The notes below the pieces were generated by a model. It searched no databases, had not been told where the DNA came from, and saw only the letters and a list, made by a program, of their open reading frames with translations. 64,000 nt of DNA from Primulina eburnea. Lineage: Eukaryota > Streptophyta > Magnoliopsida > Lamiales > Gesneriaceae. Shown piece by piece: positions 12,396-24,202 of the stretch (positions within the stretch are counted from its first letter, which is position 1; every line of letters starts with the position of its first letter). The position numbers were made by a program, and so were the translations under genes. Location: positions 186,001 to 250,000 of the forward strand of contig NC_133116.1 of assembly GCF_022965805.1 (NCBI RefSeq), read 5' to 3'.

Positions 12396-15300
12396 TCACC
12401 ATCTTCTCACTAACGACGTCAGAAGCTGCAACATAACAAACATAGTATCCATTAAGAACCCGCAGTTACATGATCTTAAGCTCATACATATTCAAAAGCC
12501 TGTGAAATCAACCTAACAAAACTCGGATCCACAGCCTAAACTTTTAAAGCTCATCGCGAAAGATTAATAAATAAACTCTAGCTCCAATAAGAAACCAAAA
12601 TGTCTTCTCACAAAAAACTCGAGCATTTTAAACACAAAGAGCAAAGAGAATATCTGATGCAATAACTTGTGCAGCTCGTTATGAGGTCAAAAGGCTCACG
12701 TACCTCAAACAATTCAAATGGATTGCCACGCTTGTATGCATTATCTTTCTTGCCATTGTTAGCAGGGAAAAAGCTAAACAACAATGTTCGCCATCCAATC
12801 AGTAACACAGCAGTGCTGCCCATGGTGACTAAAATGAAATTGGTTGGTGGTGTGTGGCCTATAGAGGCTGCACGAATGATTAACCCCAACTGCAGTGTAT
12901 GAGGAGATCCAATTAAATGCAAACATAATTTTATAATGACTGCCACACACACGAGATTAGGTGAAGGGACAGTTGCTAATTCCATTATGATCCAATTAAT
13001 ATCAAAGTTTGGTGTGTCAAAAACCATGAAATACCAGTATGACACTACGGAAACTGCCATTTCCCAAGTAGAATCTTCAATTCCGTTATAAGACTAGGAA
13101 TGCAAAAAGAACAATGAACAAATAGTTTCAAAATGTCTGGTGGAATAGTCTGTTATATGCTTGGTGCTTGGTTTGAGTACAATTGACTTAGGAATTAAAA
13201 TCAGTTTAGATCCGAACAGATCATGGTATCTTAAATGAGATCAAACTACCCTAAATACTTGTCTTGATCGATATTATGAAAAAAGGAGATTGGGCGAGTC
13301 CACCATAATTATTGACATGGTCAAAATCTAGCTAGAGTCCTTGCTAAACTTAAATCAGGATAAAAAAAGAAACCAGTTTTGCCAATGGTTTGCGTTGCAT
13401 TCCAGTCATTCAAGTAGAATCTATTCCTACTAAACTTATTTTTAATATTACAAGCGACTCAACTGTTGACAAATAACTTGGAATTGAGACAATCAAAAAG
13501 GCATCTCCACGCATGAGATAATCTTCACATGCATCTTATTGTTGAATAAGATTCACTCCAAATATATTTACAATAGTCAAACTCAATAGCTTCCATAAAT
13601 ATAGATGAAAAATGATGATTTTTCATCATTAAGAAAAAAGTGGAGAACACCAGAAGGAGAGAATTTCATACATTCACTTTTGGGGAAACGAGATGGGAAA
13701 ATTCACACCATAAATTATTCACCACATTCCAAACTCAAATTTAATCTCCGAATATAAAGTATCATTAGGGTAGGAAATGCGGTATTTTCTAGTCTCTCAA
13801 AGCGGAAACAAAGTTATTTGTATGAGCATATCTCAAAATACAAATGTGTAACATGAAAAATGGGATTTAATTTAATGAGAGTAGTCCGGAGAAAAGAACT
13901 TGATAAATAGTTCATTTTTAGGTTGACATGGGGCACTCAAAAACGGAACCAATGTCATGTTTTTTACCCACGAACCAACAATCAAATCAAAATGAAACTT
14001 CAAGCATGTAAAATGTTGAAAAATGGTCTTAATTTCTCACAGGGTTGAGCAATGGGATAAAAAAATTTCAAGAGTCAGTTTTCAACGAAATAACATGCGA
14101 ACTTCAAAAACAAAAAGGAAGAAACGCAATTTGACCATGGACTAAGCTATCGAGTGAAGAAATGAACACATATCATGACTTGAAACCAAAGCTTTGATGG
14201 TCCGCAATCAAAAGGATTTAAAAATAAGGATGTGAATGCAGAACTATGAACATGCTGAATATATTCTACTTAAAACCGTGCGCTCAGGCTGTTCTTCTAA
14301 TAGTCATGAGCCACGCTGTGCTAAGGACCTCGTGTAAGGGCTATATTGAGTCACATAACCACAATTTCATGAGCAAGGAACCTAATCCTTCATTTGTGCA
14401 CACTCTACTGTAATTAATGAATTTTGTTTCTTGTCGAAACAAAACCATGTCATATATAAAAGCATCAGAAAAGCAATTGTTACCATAAACAAAAGAAACT
14501 CTGCTCCATCCTCATATGGGTATAACTTGGATCAGTATTTTCAATTAAATTTCATGAGTTTAGAATGACAAATCATTTCTATTTTTTATCAATTGCAATT
14601 ATGCCTTCCACAAATCAACTTTGCTTTACAAGTATATCAAAATCAGTACCGTCACAAATCTTAAAATTGCAAGCAAGAAATCAAATGGATTCGTTTATTC
14701 CGTGCAGAGGAAGAAACAAAATTGGAAAACATCATGAAAGGCACAAGCATACATACCGGTATGCCAACAGCCCAGGACTTGGCAGCTGCAAAAACAGCCT
14801 TAAACAAACCATTCATTCCTCGGCCATCCTCCTCGTATCCGCCAAGAAAATAAGCACTCAAAAACCACCCTATCATCATAAAAAAAGAAAAGAAATGCTA
14901 AGCATGTTCTAAAACTCGTTTTTCTAATCGCATGTGCGTATATAGCTTTCTCCAAACAAACACCAGATATAATACTGTCATGGCTGAGGGAAATTAACTA
15001 ACCTGCAATGAAAGGATCCGCCGTTTTGAAGGTTTCAAAATCTAAAACAGAGAATCCATGACTATATCTTCCGATTGAAGAGAACAAAAGCAGCGCCGCC
15101 ACATCACCCCCAGCTAAAACAGCCACGAGACTAGAGATTTCCAAATGCGATTCATCAGAAGAAACAAAAAAACGGATGCAAATCGGGAAAAAAATACATC
15201 AACATCAACGTACCTCCATTTAGCAAGCAGGGAAGAAGAATTTGGCTTTTCGAACTGAATAACACCTTCAAGTGGGAGATTTTCCGGACCCACCAGAGAG

Positions 15301-15551
15301 ATAGAGCTAGGGCCTTGGTCGTTTACAGGAATGGTGGTAGAGGAGGCCGGCTTTGTGGCAGCACCACCGCTAGAAGACTCGGCGGCATTAGCGAGGGTCA
15401 GGGGCTTGAGGCGGCGCGAAACAGAGAAATGGCGGCCGTGTTTGGAGAAAAGAGGCGGTATTGGGTTAGCGAATTGAAGGGAGGATTGATGTGTGGAGGA
15501 AAGCAACGCTCCACCGCCGCCGCCGGCTGCCTGGCTAAGCAGAGGCACCAT
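12396..15551 (-). CDS. Chloroplast-targeted DUF3054 membrane protein
   Basis: The exons are 15214-15551, 15003-15130, 14757-14869, 12704-12889 and 12396-12425, giving 264 residues with consistent phases. Residues 1 to about 60 are rich in Ser, Gly and Arg with few acidic residues, which suggests a plastid transit peptide. The rest is hydrophobic and matches DUF3054: GGDVAALLLF, ADPFIAGWFLSAYFLGGY, GLIIRAASIGHTPPTNFILV, then a terminal LLTSLVRRW from a 30-bp last exon. The family has several membrane helices, and its biochemical role is not established. Exon 2 uses the acceptor at 15131-15132, because the nearer AG would give a frame stop. Intron 3 is long (1,867 bp) and carries nothing recognisable. 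Confidence 0.88.
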
Positions 15552-15902
15552 AGGATTCTACGGTTGTGGTAGAAAACAATATCCTGGGGAAAATTAGGGA
15601 AAAGGGACTCAAATGTGTTTTAAAAAAAAAAAAGGATCCACACGCACATTTACTTTTATGTCCTTATGTTTTAAGTTTAAAATCTTTAAACACACGATTA
15701 AATCCACATAAATAAATCTTTACAAAAAAACAGAGAAACCTCCTCCCATAAATCTTACCCGCCGTTCACGAAAAAACCCTTCAGTCGAGGCGACACAAAC
15801 TCAATCGAAAGAATGACAAACAAAAATGTGTTAATTTTCACGTTTATGTCGATATTTTGCTTCTACGTTTTTGTCGATTTTGGTTTCCTACGGTGTGCGT
15901 CG
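15552..15902. other. DUF3054 upstream region
   Basis: This is the promoter side of the DUF3054 gene, which reads leftward from 15551. There is no coding exon. The boundary with the palindrome-rich repeat begins near 15903. Confidence 0.5.
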
Positions 15903-18900
15903 ATGAGTTGAGATCGACTTTAATTTTGTGGTCGATCGACCAAATTTTATGGTCGACCAAAATAATTGGTCGACCATTTGTGAACGACCAACTATTATGG
16001 TCGACCATAAAATTGGTCGACCACACAGCTGATCATAAGATTGGTCGACCCAGTATCTCTGAGTCGACCCATGTTGATTTTGGGTCGATCAAGGTTGCTT
16101 TTTGGTCTACTCTTTTTCTGACACATGAATCCATAGATTTGACAAATATGACCGATAATTATTTAATTTTGACGGATAATTACACAATTTTGACCAATGT
16201 TGCATGTTTTTAACATATGAATCACATACATTTACAAGTATGTTCCATAATGTTACATGTTATGACATGTGAGTCACAATTTCACAATTAGGTTATATGT
16301 GTTGACATATGAATCACAATTTCACAACTATGATATATGTTTTCACATATGATTCGGAATTTAACAACTTTGTTACATGTTTTAATATATAAATCATAAT
16401 TTCACAATTATGTTATATCTTTTAACATAATTTCACAATTATGTTATATGTTTTTTAACATATAAATCACAATTACGTTACATGTTTTAACATACGAATC
16501 ATAATTTCACGATTAAGTTATATGTTTTTTAACATAAGAATCATAATTACACAATTTTGACCAATGTTGCTCGACAATCGTAGATGTTTAATCCATTAAT
16601 TGATTAATATATGAAATATGAATAACATATTTTCACATGTATATTTTATAATGTTACATGTTTTGACATATGAATCACAATTTCACAAGTATGTTACATA
16701 TTTTAACATATGAATCACAATTATGTTACATGTTTGAATATATAAATCACAATTACATAATCACATGTATAGTATGTTCTATAATATTATATGTTTTAAC
16801 TTATTATGTTACATGTTTTGACATATAAATCACAATTTCACAACTATGTTACATGTTTTAACATATGAATCACAATTTCAATTGAATTACATGTTTTAAC
16901 ATAAAAATCACAATTATATGTTATCAAAATTTCAATTGAATTACATGTTTTAACATAAAAATCACAATTATATGTTTTAACATATTAATCACAATTATGT
17001 TACATGTTTGAATATATAAATCACAATTACATAATCACAAGTATATTATGTTCTATAATGTTATATGTTTTAACATATGAATCACAATTTCAATTGAATT
17101 GCATGTTTTAACATAAAAATTACAATTATATGTTATCACAATTTCAATTGAATTACATGTTTTAACATAAAAATCACAATTACATGTTTTAATATATGGA
17201 TCATAATTTCACAACTATATTGCATGTTTTAACATATTCATCACAATTTCATTACATAATATTACAAGATTTAACATATGAAACACATATTTAACTTGGG
17301 TCGACAAAGTAACATTTATGCACCAACTTGGGTCGACCCAAAGTTCCAGCCTTTTGAGTAGACCCAAAATTCCAGCCTTTTGGGTCGAAACATGTAACAT
17401 TATAAAACATACATGTGAAAATATGTTATTCATATATTAATCAATTAATGGATTAAACATCTACGATTGTCGAGCAACATTGGTCAAAATTGTGTAATTA
17501 TGATCCTTATGTTAAAAAACATATAACTTAATTGTGAAATTATGATTCATATGTTGAAACATTAACGTAATTGTGAAATCGTGATTTATATGTTAAAAAA
17601 CATATAACATAATTGTGAAATTTGTGAAATTATGTTAAAACATATAACATAATTGTGAAATTATGATTCATATATTAAAACATGTAACATAGTTGTGAAA
17701 TTTCGATTCATATGTGAAAACATATAACATAATTGTGATTCATATTTCAAAACATATAACACATAACATAATTGTGAAATTGTGACTCATATGTTATAAT
17801 ATGTAACATTATGGAACATACTTGTGAAATTATGTGATTCATATGTTAAAAACACGCAACATTGGTCAAAATTGTGTAATTATCCGTCAAAATTAAGTAA
17901 TTATCGGTCATATTTGTCAAATCTATGGATTAATGTGTGAGAAAAAGAGTCGACCCAAAAGCGTGTAACATAATTGTGATTCATATGTTAAAATATGTAA
18001 CATACTTGTGAAATTGTGATTCATATGTCAAAACATGTAACATTATAAAACATACATGTGAAATTATGTGATTCATATATTAATCAATTAATGGATTAAA
18101 CATCTACGATTGTCGAGCAACATTGATCAAAATTACGTAATTATGATTCTTATGTTAAACAAACATATAACTTAATTGTGAAACTATGATTCATATGTTA
18201 AAACATATAACGTAATTGCGAAATTGTGATTTATATGTTAAAAAACATATAACATAATTGTGAAATTTGTGAAATTATGTTAAAACATATAACATAATTG
18301 TGAAATTATGATTCATATATTAAAACATGTAACATAGTTGTGAAATTCTGATTCATATGTGAAAACATATAACATAATTGTGAAATTGTGATTCATATGT
18401 CAAAACATATAACATAATTGTGAAATTGTGACTCATATGTCATAACATGTAACATTATGGAACATACTTGTGAAATTATGTGATTCATATGTTAAAAACA
18501 TGCAACATTAATCAAAATTGTGTAATTATCCGTCAAAATTAAGTAATTATCTTGGGTCGACCCAAAATGTTGGATCGACCAAGCAATGTATCTTCGGTCG
18601 ACCAAACAACTACCTAAATTTGGGTCTATCCAACTTTTCTTGATCTACCCAAAAATCTGGGTAGCCAAGCTTTGGTCGGTCGACAAACAACATTCTTTTG
18701 ATAGACCAAGCTTTGATCGACCTGACAGTGTGGATGAACGAGGGAAATGGTATACACATACTTGCGACGGTTATGAGTTAACCGTCGCTACTTGCGACGG
18801 TTTTAAACCGTCGCTAAAGGCGACAATTAAAAAACCGTCGCTAAATGCGACGATTAAGATCTATTGTAGCGACGGTTTTATTATAACCGTCGCAAATATT

Positions 18901-19150
18901 ACGCTTTTCGTGGTCAACCTTCCCCAAATTGTTCCACCACGAAAATTTTCTTCTTGGTCGACCGAGAAAAAAATTTGGTCGACCAATTTTTTTCTTGGTC
19001 GACCGAGAAAATATTTGGTCGACCAATTTCACCAAATTGGTCCACCATATAAAATTTCTTCTCGGTCGACCGAGAAAAAAATTTGGTCGACCAATTTTCT
19101 TCTTGGTCGACCGAGAAAATATTTGGTCGATCAATTTTTCTGGGTGAAAG
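15903..19150. repeat. Inverted-repeat complex rich in GGTCGACC palindromes
   Basis: GTCGAC-centred palindromes cluster at about 15940-16110, 17290-17400, 18550-18720 and 18950-19137. Between them, short AT-rich monomers such as acatatgaatcacaatttca occur in one orientation (16140-17250), and their reverse complement occurs at 17395-18545. Longer landmarks also invert: the block at 16556-16620 (including gctcgacaatcgtagatg) returns reversed at 17430-17488 and at 18070-18130. The block at 16120-16200 returns reversed at 17860-17950. The whole is a large imperfect foldback structure with a duplicated right arm. The ORFs read through it are repetitive artefacts. It may be a non-autonomous foldback transposon or a decayed satellite-like array. 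No terminal repeats or target duplication could be fixed. Confidence 0.75.
18755..18900. repeat. GCGACGG palindrome cluster
   Basis: Several copies of gcgacggtt face aaccgtcgc within 145 bp, for example gcgacggttttaaaccgtcg around 18793-18815. They form perfect or near-perfect short palindromes between two GGTCGACC clusters. Similar GCGACGG arrays are known to me from subterminal parts of plant CACTA-type DNA transposons, so this could be a transposon fragment. No CACTA terminus was seen. Confidence 0.55.
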
Positions 19151-19357
19151 CATATATAGGCGGAGAATAAAAAGAAAAGAATAATTAATTTATTAAGTTA
19201 AAAATTTAATTAAGTTTAAATTTTATTATTAAGAGTCAACTCCTTCTTTTTTAAAAAAAAAGTCAGAGTCCTTCTTTTTTAAAAACTTTATGTCTCAATC
19301 TCATTTTTTTAATTGCCCCCAATATCCAGATTTGAATTTTCCGAAGCTTTAGTTTTT

Positions 19358-19364
<7 letters not shown>

Positions 19365-19411
<47 letters not shown>
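19365..19411. repeat. (TA)n microsatellite
   Basis: About 23 uninterrupted TA units follow the right end of the palindrome complex. Confidence 0.9.
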
Positions 19412-19417
<6 letters not shown>

Positions 19418-20881
19418 AATATTTCCTTCCTAATGCTTATGCAGTGAATGAGAGGAAGCTAAAATTTTGAGCAAAATAATTATTATTCTTTATAATTATA
19501 ATAGAATATGAAATTGTGTGTTTTATTTGATATAACAAAGAAAATGTGAGTAAAAAATTAGGCTAAAAAACCACTTCACATGTTGGGAGTATTAGGCAAA
19601 GCACTTCAAAATTGTTGATTAAACCATAATGATCACACATTTCCGTAAAACTATATCAGTTAACTATTAAAACTCAAATTGTGTTGGCGGATATTGACAC
19701 CATGGAGAGAAGGAAAAGTGATATAATCCAGGGCAGACGATGCAAAGAGACACCCTTTGTTAAAATGACATTATTACTCGATAATAATGACTTTGGAGGT
19801 GTGCGTAACCCTCATTTCTAGGAGTACTTAGTCAAATTGGGCTTTAAACGCCACCAAAACTTGATATGAAGAGTGGCCAAATATGCATAGCAAATGTGCT
19901 ATGCTGTTTACAAAACCAACTCCTTCTAATTAAAATTTTTCATTAAAAAAACTACAAAATAATAGAATCCATTTCGAGTGCTATGTAGAAATAAAAGCAA
20001 GCACGCTGAAGATCTTTTAAACCAATCGATTAGTTGAACAAAACACCTCTCTTGGTAAGATAAAAGGTCGCAACTGATACAGAATATAATTGCAATCACC
20101 TCAACTCAATCCCAGATTCAAATTTCTGGAGCATTTCAAAGTAAAATTGTATAAAAAAAATTTGAAAGTGGTTCATTTCATTAAACAAGACACAATTTTT
20201 TTATTATGTAAAAGGTTAAGAAGCGCATTACTTGGAAATTACAATGCACTTAATAAGCTTTTTAGGGTCTACTTTCATCGTGTAAATTCCCTTTGGATGG
20301 GTTTATTAGGGAGTACAAAATTTGGAATCTTTCATACAAAACCACTAATTTATCTGAAAAACTTATATATACAGAAAGTAGAAATCTCTTGTTCGCACGT
20401 ATTTTTCCTATCACAACAATAGATTTTCTCAAACCAAAACCTATTATCCAAAGGTTTCAATCTCGTTTTCATCAGCATTCTGTTCACAATCAGCATTCTG
20501 AGTGTCAATTATGACGCACCGTATTAAAGGGAACAACAAAACATACCGACAAAACACGCATTCAAATATTCAAGAAATAAACAAATTATATAGAAAACAG
20601 AGATATAAAAGTGTGGTAGCTCATATTCTATGGGTGTAAAAGAGTCTGTCAAGCTGTGGCAGCAGCATTCAGAACGAAGAATTACTTTATAATCATCGCT
20701 ACTCACCCTTGTTTAGACCTCTAACATTTAAATCAAAAAAATGAAATCTATAAGAAAATTAAGTCCCATCAAACAAAAAAATGAAATTGGAGAAGCAAGA
20801 GAAAGTAATCGAGCATAGAACAAGCTCATACACTTACAGAAAGATGGTTAAAAAGAGGCGGCGATTAGTTGATTTTATAGG

Positions 20882-20900
20882 AGGGGGGGGGGGGGCGGGG
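20882..20900. repeat. G-rich homopolymer tract
   Basis: Roughly thirteen consecutive G residues, then C and five G, in otherwise AT-rich DNA. Homopolymers of this length are often miscounted. Confidence 0.85.
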
Positions 20901-20907
20901 GATCTCA

Positions 20908-20916
20908 AACCCTAAA
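20908..20916 (-). promoter_or_regulatory. Telo-box-like motif
   Basis: The string aaaccctaa (ttagggttt on the minus strand) matches the plant telo-box, which is enriched upstream of ribosomal, snoRNA and translation genes. A TATA-like cctataaaat follows on the minus strand near 20875-20884. Whether a transcript exists is unknown. Confidence 0.35.
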
Positions 20917-23245
20917 CAAAAAATCCAATTTTGTTTGGACCGTTTTACAATATTCGTGTAACAATGACAAATACTGATCTAAAATAAGCCCAAAAATGAC
21001 CATTATCATTATCAATGTTTAAAGATATAAATATTAAGTTTAAACTCTACTTTTAAATCAACAACAAATATATGTAACGTGATAACTAGCAGCTCGTCCT
21101 TTGCGGAAACACTTGAGAGAGGTAGCAAGATCATCCACGTTTGTTAAAATGAATTTCAAACTCAGCGTAACAAAATTATCTAGATAATAACTTAGGAGAT
21201 TGTTTGAGCTTAATTCAGGCTTAGCACTGATTCAAATTGTGTTTATTTTTTATGACAGATACAATTTTAAATAGACTTTTATATTGGTTTTTTTTAAAAT
21301 GTATTGTTAAATTGTTTTGATCATGTTGTCAATGTTAATGTGCATGTATACAAGTTCACCAACTCGATGAATCAAGCAAGTGTGAAGGCAAACAAATACA
21401 TGTGTGTCGTTTTCGTGAGTTCTCCAGCGTTGGTGACACAAATCGTTATCTTTTCGGTATTTTATTGTATATTATTCATCGGTCGTCATTCAAAACTAAT
21501 AACAACTAGTCATATAATCAATCCCTCTCATTTAATAGACATGAATTAATATCTAAAAATATATTTTTATATATATAACGTGATAACTAGTAGCTCGTCC
21601 AAAAAATGTCTGAAAAGGTCGGATGATCCTTTTTTGCTCCCATATAAAGAGGTCACTGCGAGTACTGATTCTAAGAAAGGTAAATTTTTGAATGCAGATA
21701 TATGAGGAGTCTGACGTGAGCTTGGATTGAAGAATACGACATTCTTTACATGTAAACAACGATCATATGTTCTAACAAAAAATAGTATATTAAAATTACG
21801 CCAAATTCCGAATTCAAGATTATTAAGACGAGATGCTGATGATTAGATATTGATGGAATCCACCGAATATTGATCATGTAGTTTTACATGACTACTTATT
21901 GAATCCAATGTATTTTGTCAATATGGGATGGTTGATTTATCTAGTCGAATCAAATTCCCGTGAACGTCTTGCTGGTTACTTTAATCTTTTAGGCTATGTT
22001 TGGTAGCCATATTATTTGTGTGATTAAATATCTCATCTCGCGTTTCGTTCATTTTTTTATTTAGTCTGCAGGCCTTTGATTATAATTGAAATATCTCGTT
22101 ATTCATGTTATTTGTGTGATTAAATATCCCTCATCAAAAGTTGTGATAATATATAATTTTTAAATAGTGATCATGATAAGATTGTATATTGACTATAATA
22201 CTTTTGAATTGTCTTCTTCAATATAATATGAAAATTTAAATTAGTAAAAATTTAATAATTAATATAATATTTAAATTTTTTATATTATTTTATAAATTAA
22301 TATAATATATTTTTGTTTTTTTTCAGTCATTTAAAAAAAATAAATTGTAATACTAATCTATCTTAAATTAAATTTTTATAAATTTTTAACCTTGTTAATT
22401 AATTCTTTTATGAAAATAATATTTATTAAATTCTAATTTATTTTGTTTATTGATTTAAATTAATTTTAAAAAATGTAAATTATAATTATAAATATTTAAT
22501 CATTTATCCAATTATTTTAAGAATGTATATTTAATTAGCACTTTGGGCATTTTGATCATTACAATAAAATTTACAAAAATAATCCATCATTTTAAAATCA
22601 TATCAAATATCATGTTATTTATCATTTGAGTAATCATCGAAGCTTTGATCTGATCATTCCTTAAATTATGAATAAGCGTAATATGTAGTTCGGAAAGTGT
22701 AGATAAAAATATAATCAGGAGGGTAGGGTAGTTTTACGACAAACAAACCAAATCATGCGTATGAATTACTAATATTAGTAACTCTACGCACGTTGCGTGC
22801 ATACATTTTTTTTTAATTTTTATTTTTTATGAATGATTATTGTTTGAGTTAAAAAAATATTTAGATTATGAAAAATCTGCATTGAAAATATTTGTAACTA
22901 TTTTGTTATAATTTGTAAAAATATCTGTAATTTGTTTTTAAAAAATTATGATGTCATTTTTCTGCGAGATTTGGGTGGTATTGTAATTTGAAATATTTTT
23001 TTTAATGATATAATCTGTGTCAATGTGTTGGTAAACTTTATTTATTTTAACAAATAAACAAAACGTATTGTACGTGCATAATATTTATTATAGATTACTT
23101 AACAATTTATTTATTTACTAAATTCATGTAAAATTAATTTGCGTGTGCATACGTTTTATTTCAAGGCTTTTGTCTTTATAATAAATTACCGAATTATAAT
23201 CTATTTTCAAGTGGGCAATTTATAAAATACTCGATATTTACACAC

Positions 23246-23248
<3 letters not shown>

Positions 23249-23297
<49 letters not shown>
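23249..23297. repeat. (TA)n microsatellite
   Basis: About 23 uninterrupted TA units in intergenic DNA, about 0.95 kb upstream of the PRP40 start codon. Confidence 0.9.
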
Positions 23298-23302
<5 letters not shown>

Positions 23303-23452
23303 TATTTATTATTTATATATTTATATAGTTGGTTTATAAATATAAAAAATTAATATATATTTTTATTAATTAGATGCCATAAGTGTTTAAAAAATTGAAC
23401 AAAAAAATATTGAAAGTGGTTTTCTAAACAAGGACATTGTAGGGATAGAGTA

Positions 23453-23625
23453 CATGTCTCGTGAGGCTGTCTCACAAATCTTTATCTGTGTAACGGGTGA
23501 ACTCTACCGATATTCACAATAAAAAATAATACTATTAGCATAAAAATTAATACTTTTTCCTGAATGACTCAAATAAAAAATCTGTATCACAAAATACGAT
23601 TAATGAAATCGTCTCACATAATTTT
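23453..23625. mobile_element. Degenerate MITE-like repeat with gtctcac ends
   Basis: The left end reads gaggctgtctcacaaatc and the right end has aatcgtctcacat. The inner text, including accgatattcacaataaaa and two AT-rich copies around taatactattagcataaaaa, resembles a small dispersed repeat that I recall as common in asterid genomes. The copy is diverged and its exact borders are uncertain. Confidence 0.45.
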
Positions 23626-24202
23626 TTGCTGTAAGAATAATAATAATAATCTATGTTGTAGTAGAAGGTGATTGTTATGCGGGTCAGAAAAAGGCCCGAA
23701 TTCCAATCCGCACCGGCGGCCCAATTCATCCTGTATTCCAATCAATATATCACTATAATCAGCCAGCATTTCCGTGACAGCGAAATCGACCCTCTAGGGT
23801 TTACGATAATTTTACACAACAGCCCATTTTTCTTGAAATTCTAGCGATATTTGCGGTGATTCCTTTCTCTGGTATATCGCTGGTAATTTCCGAAGCAAAC
23901 TGCTCGCTTGTCCTGTTGGACATTGAAATTTTCCAATTTGTGTCTCTATCTCATCGTATGCACCCCCATGGTTTTTCTACATCAGTGCACTATTTAAATT
24001 TTATTTAAATTTAATAATTAATTTTCTAATTGCTTCGATGATAGTTCGAATCGCAACCCTTTGAGGCTATGATTATGAATAGTTTCATGTGTTGTGGAGT
24101 TCTTTATTTGTTTTCCCCTCTTTTTCTATTGGATGGTTACGAGGCTGAATCAGTGTTATCTTTCGCAGGTTTTCTGGGCCCTTCTTGGTTCTTGTTACAG
24201 GC

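Larger units (their letters stand above)
19151..23450. other. AT-rich gene-free stretch
   Basis: No protein-coding gene is supported. The stretch contains (TA)n tracts at 19365-19411 and 23249-23297, a G-rich tract at 20882-20900, a possible short transcription unit at 20520-20920, and two 32-bp near-identical strings ending at 21099 and 21600. The rest is AT-rich intergenic DNA, with possible old transposon remnants around 22000-22780. Confidence 0.55.

Noticed and set aside
15061..15120. Apparent frameshift at a run of five G in DUF3054 exon 2
   Set aside because: The problem vanishes when the acceptor at 15131-15132 is used, which gives the family-like SLVAVLAGGDVAA.
18586..19170. Overlapping ORFs with repeated GRPRK/WSTNF peptides
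   Set aside because: They arise on both strands from the palindromic GGTCGACC repeat, with no start context, domain or splice support.
21304..21549. 81-residue plus-strand ORF
   Set aside because: It is isolated, without homologous motifs, codon signal or exon partners.
22000..22780. Possible hAT-like MITE beginning ggctatgtttggtagcc
   Set aside because: The opposite end has only a weak partner (aaccaaatcatgc), and no target duplication could be fixed.
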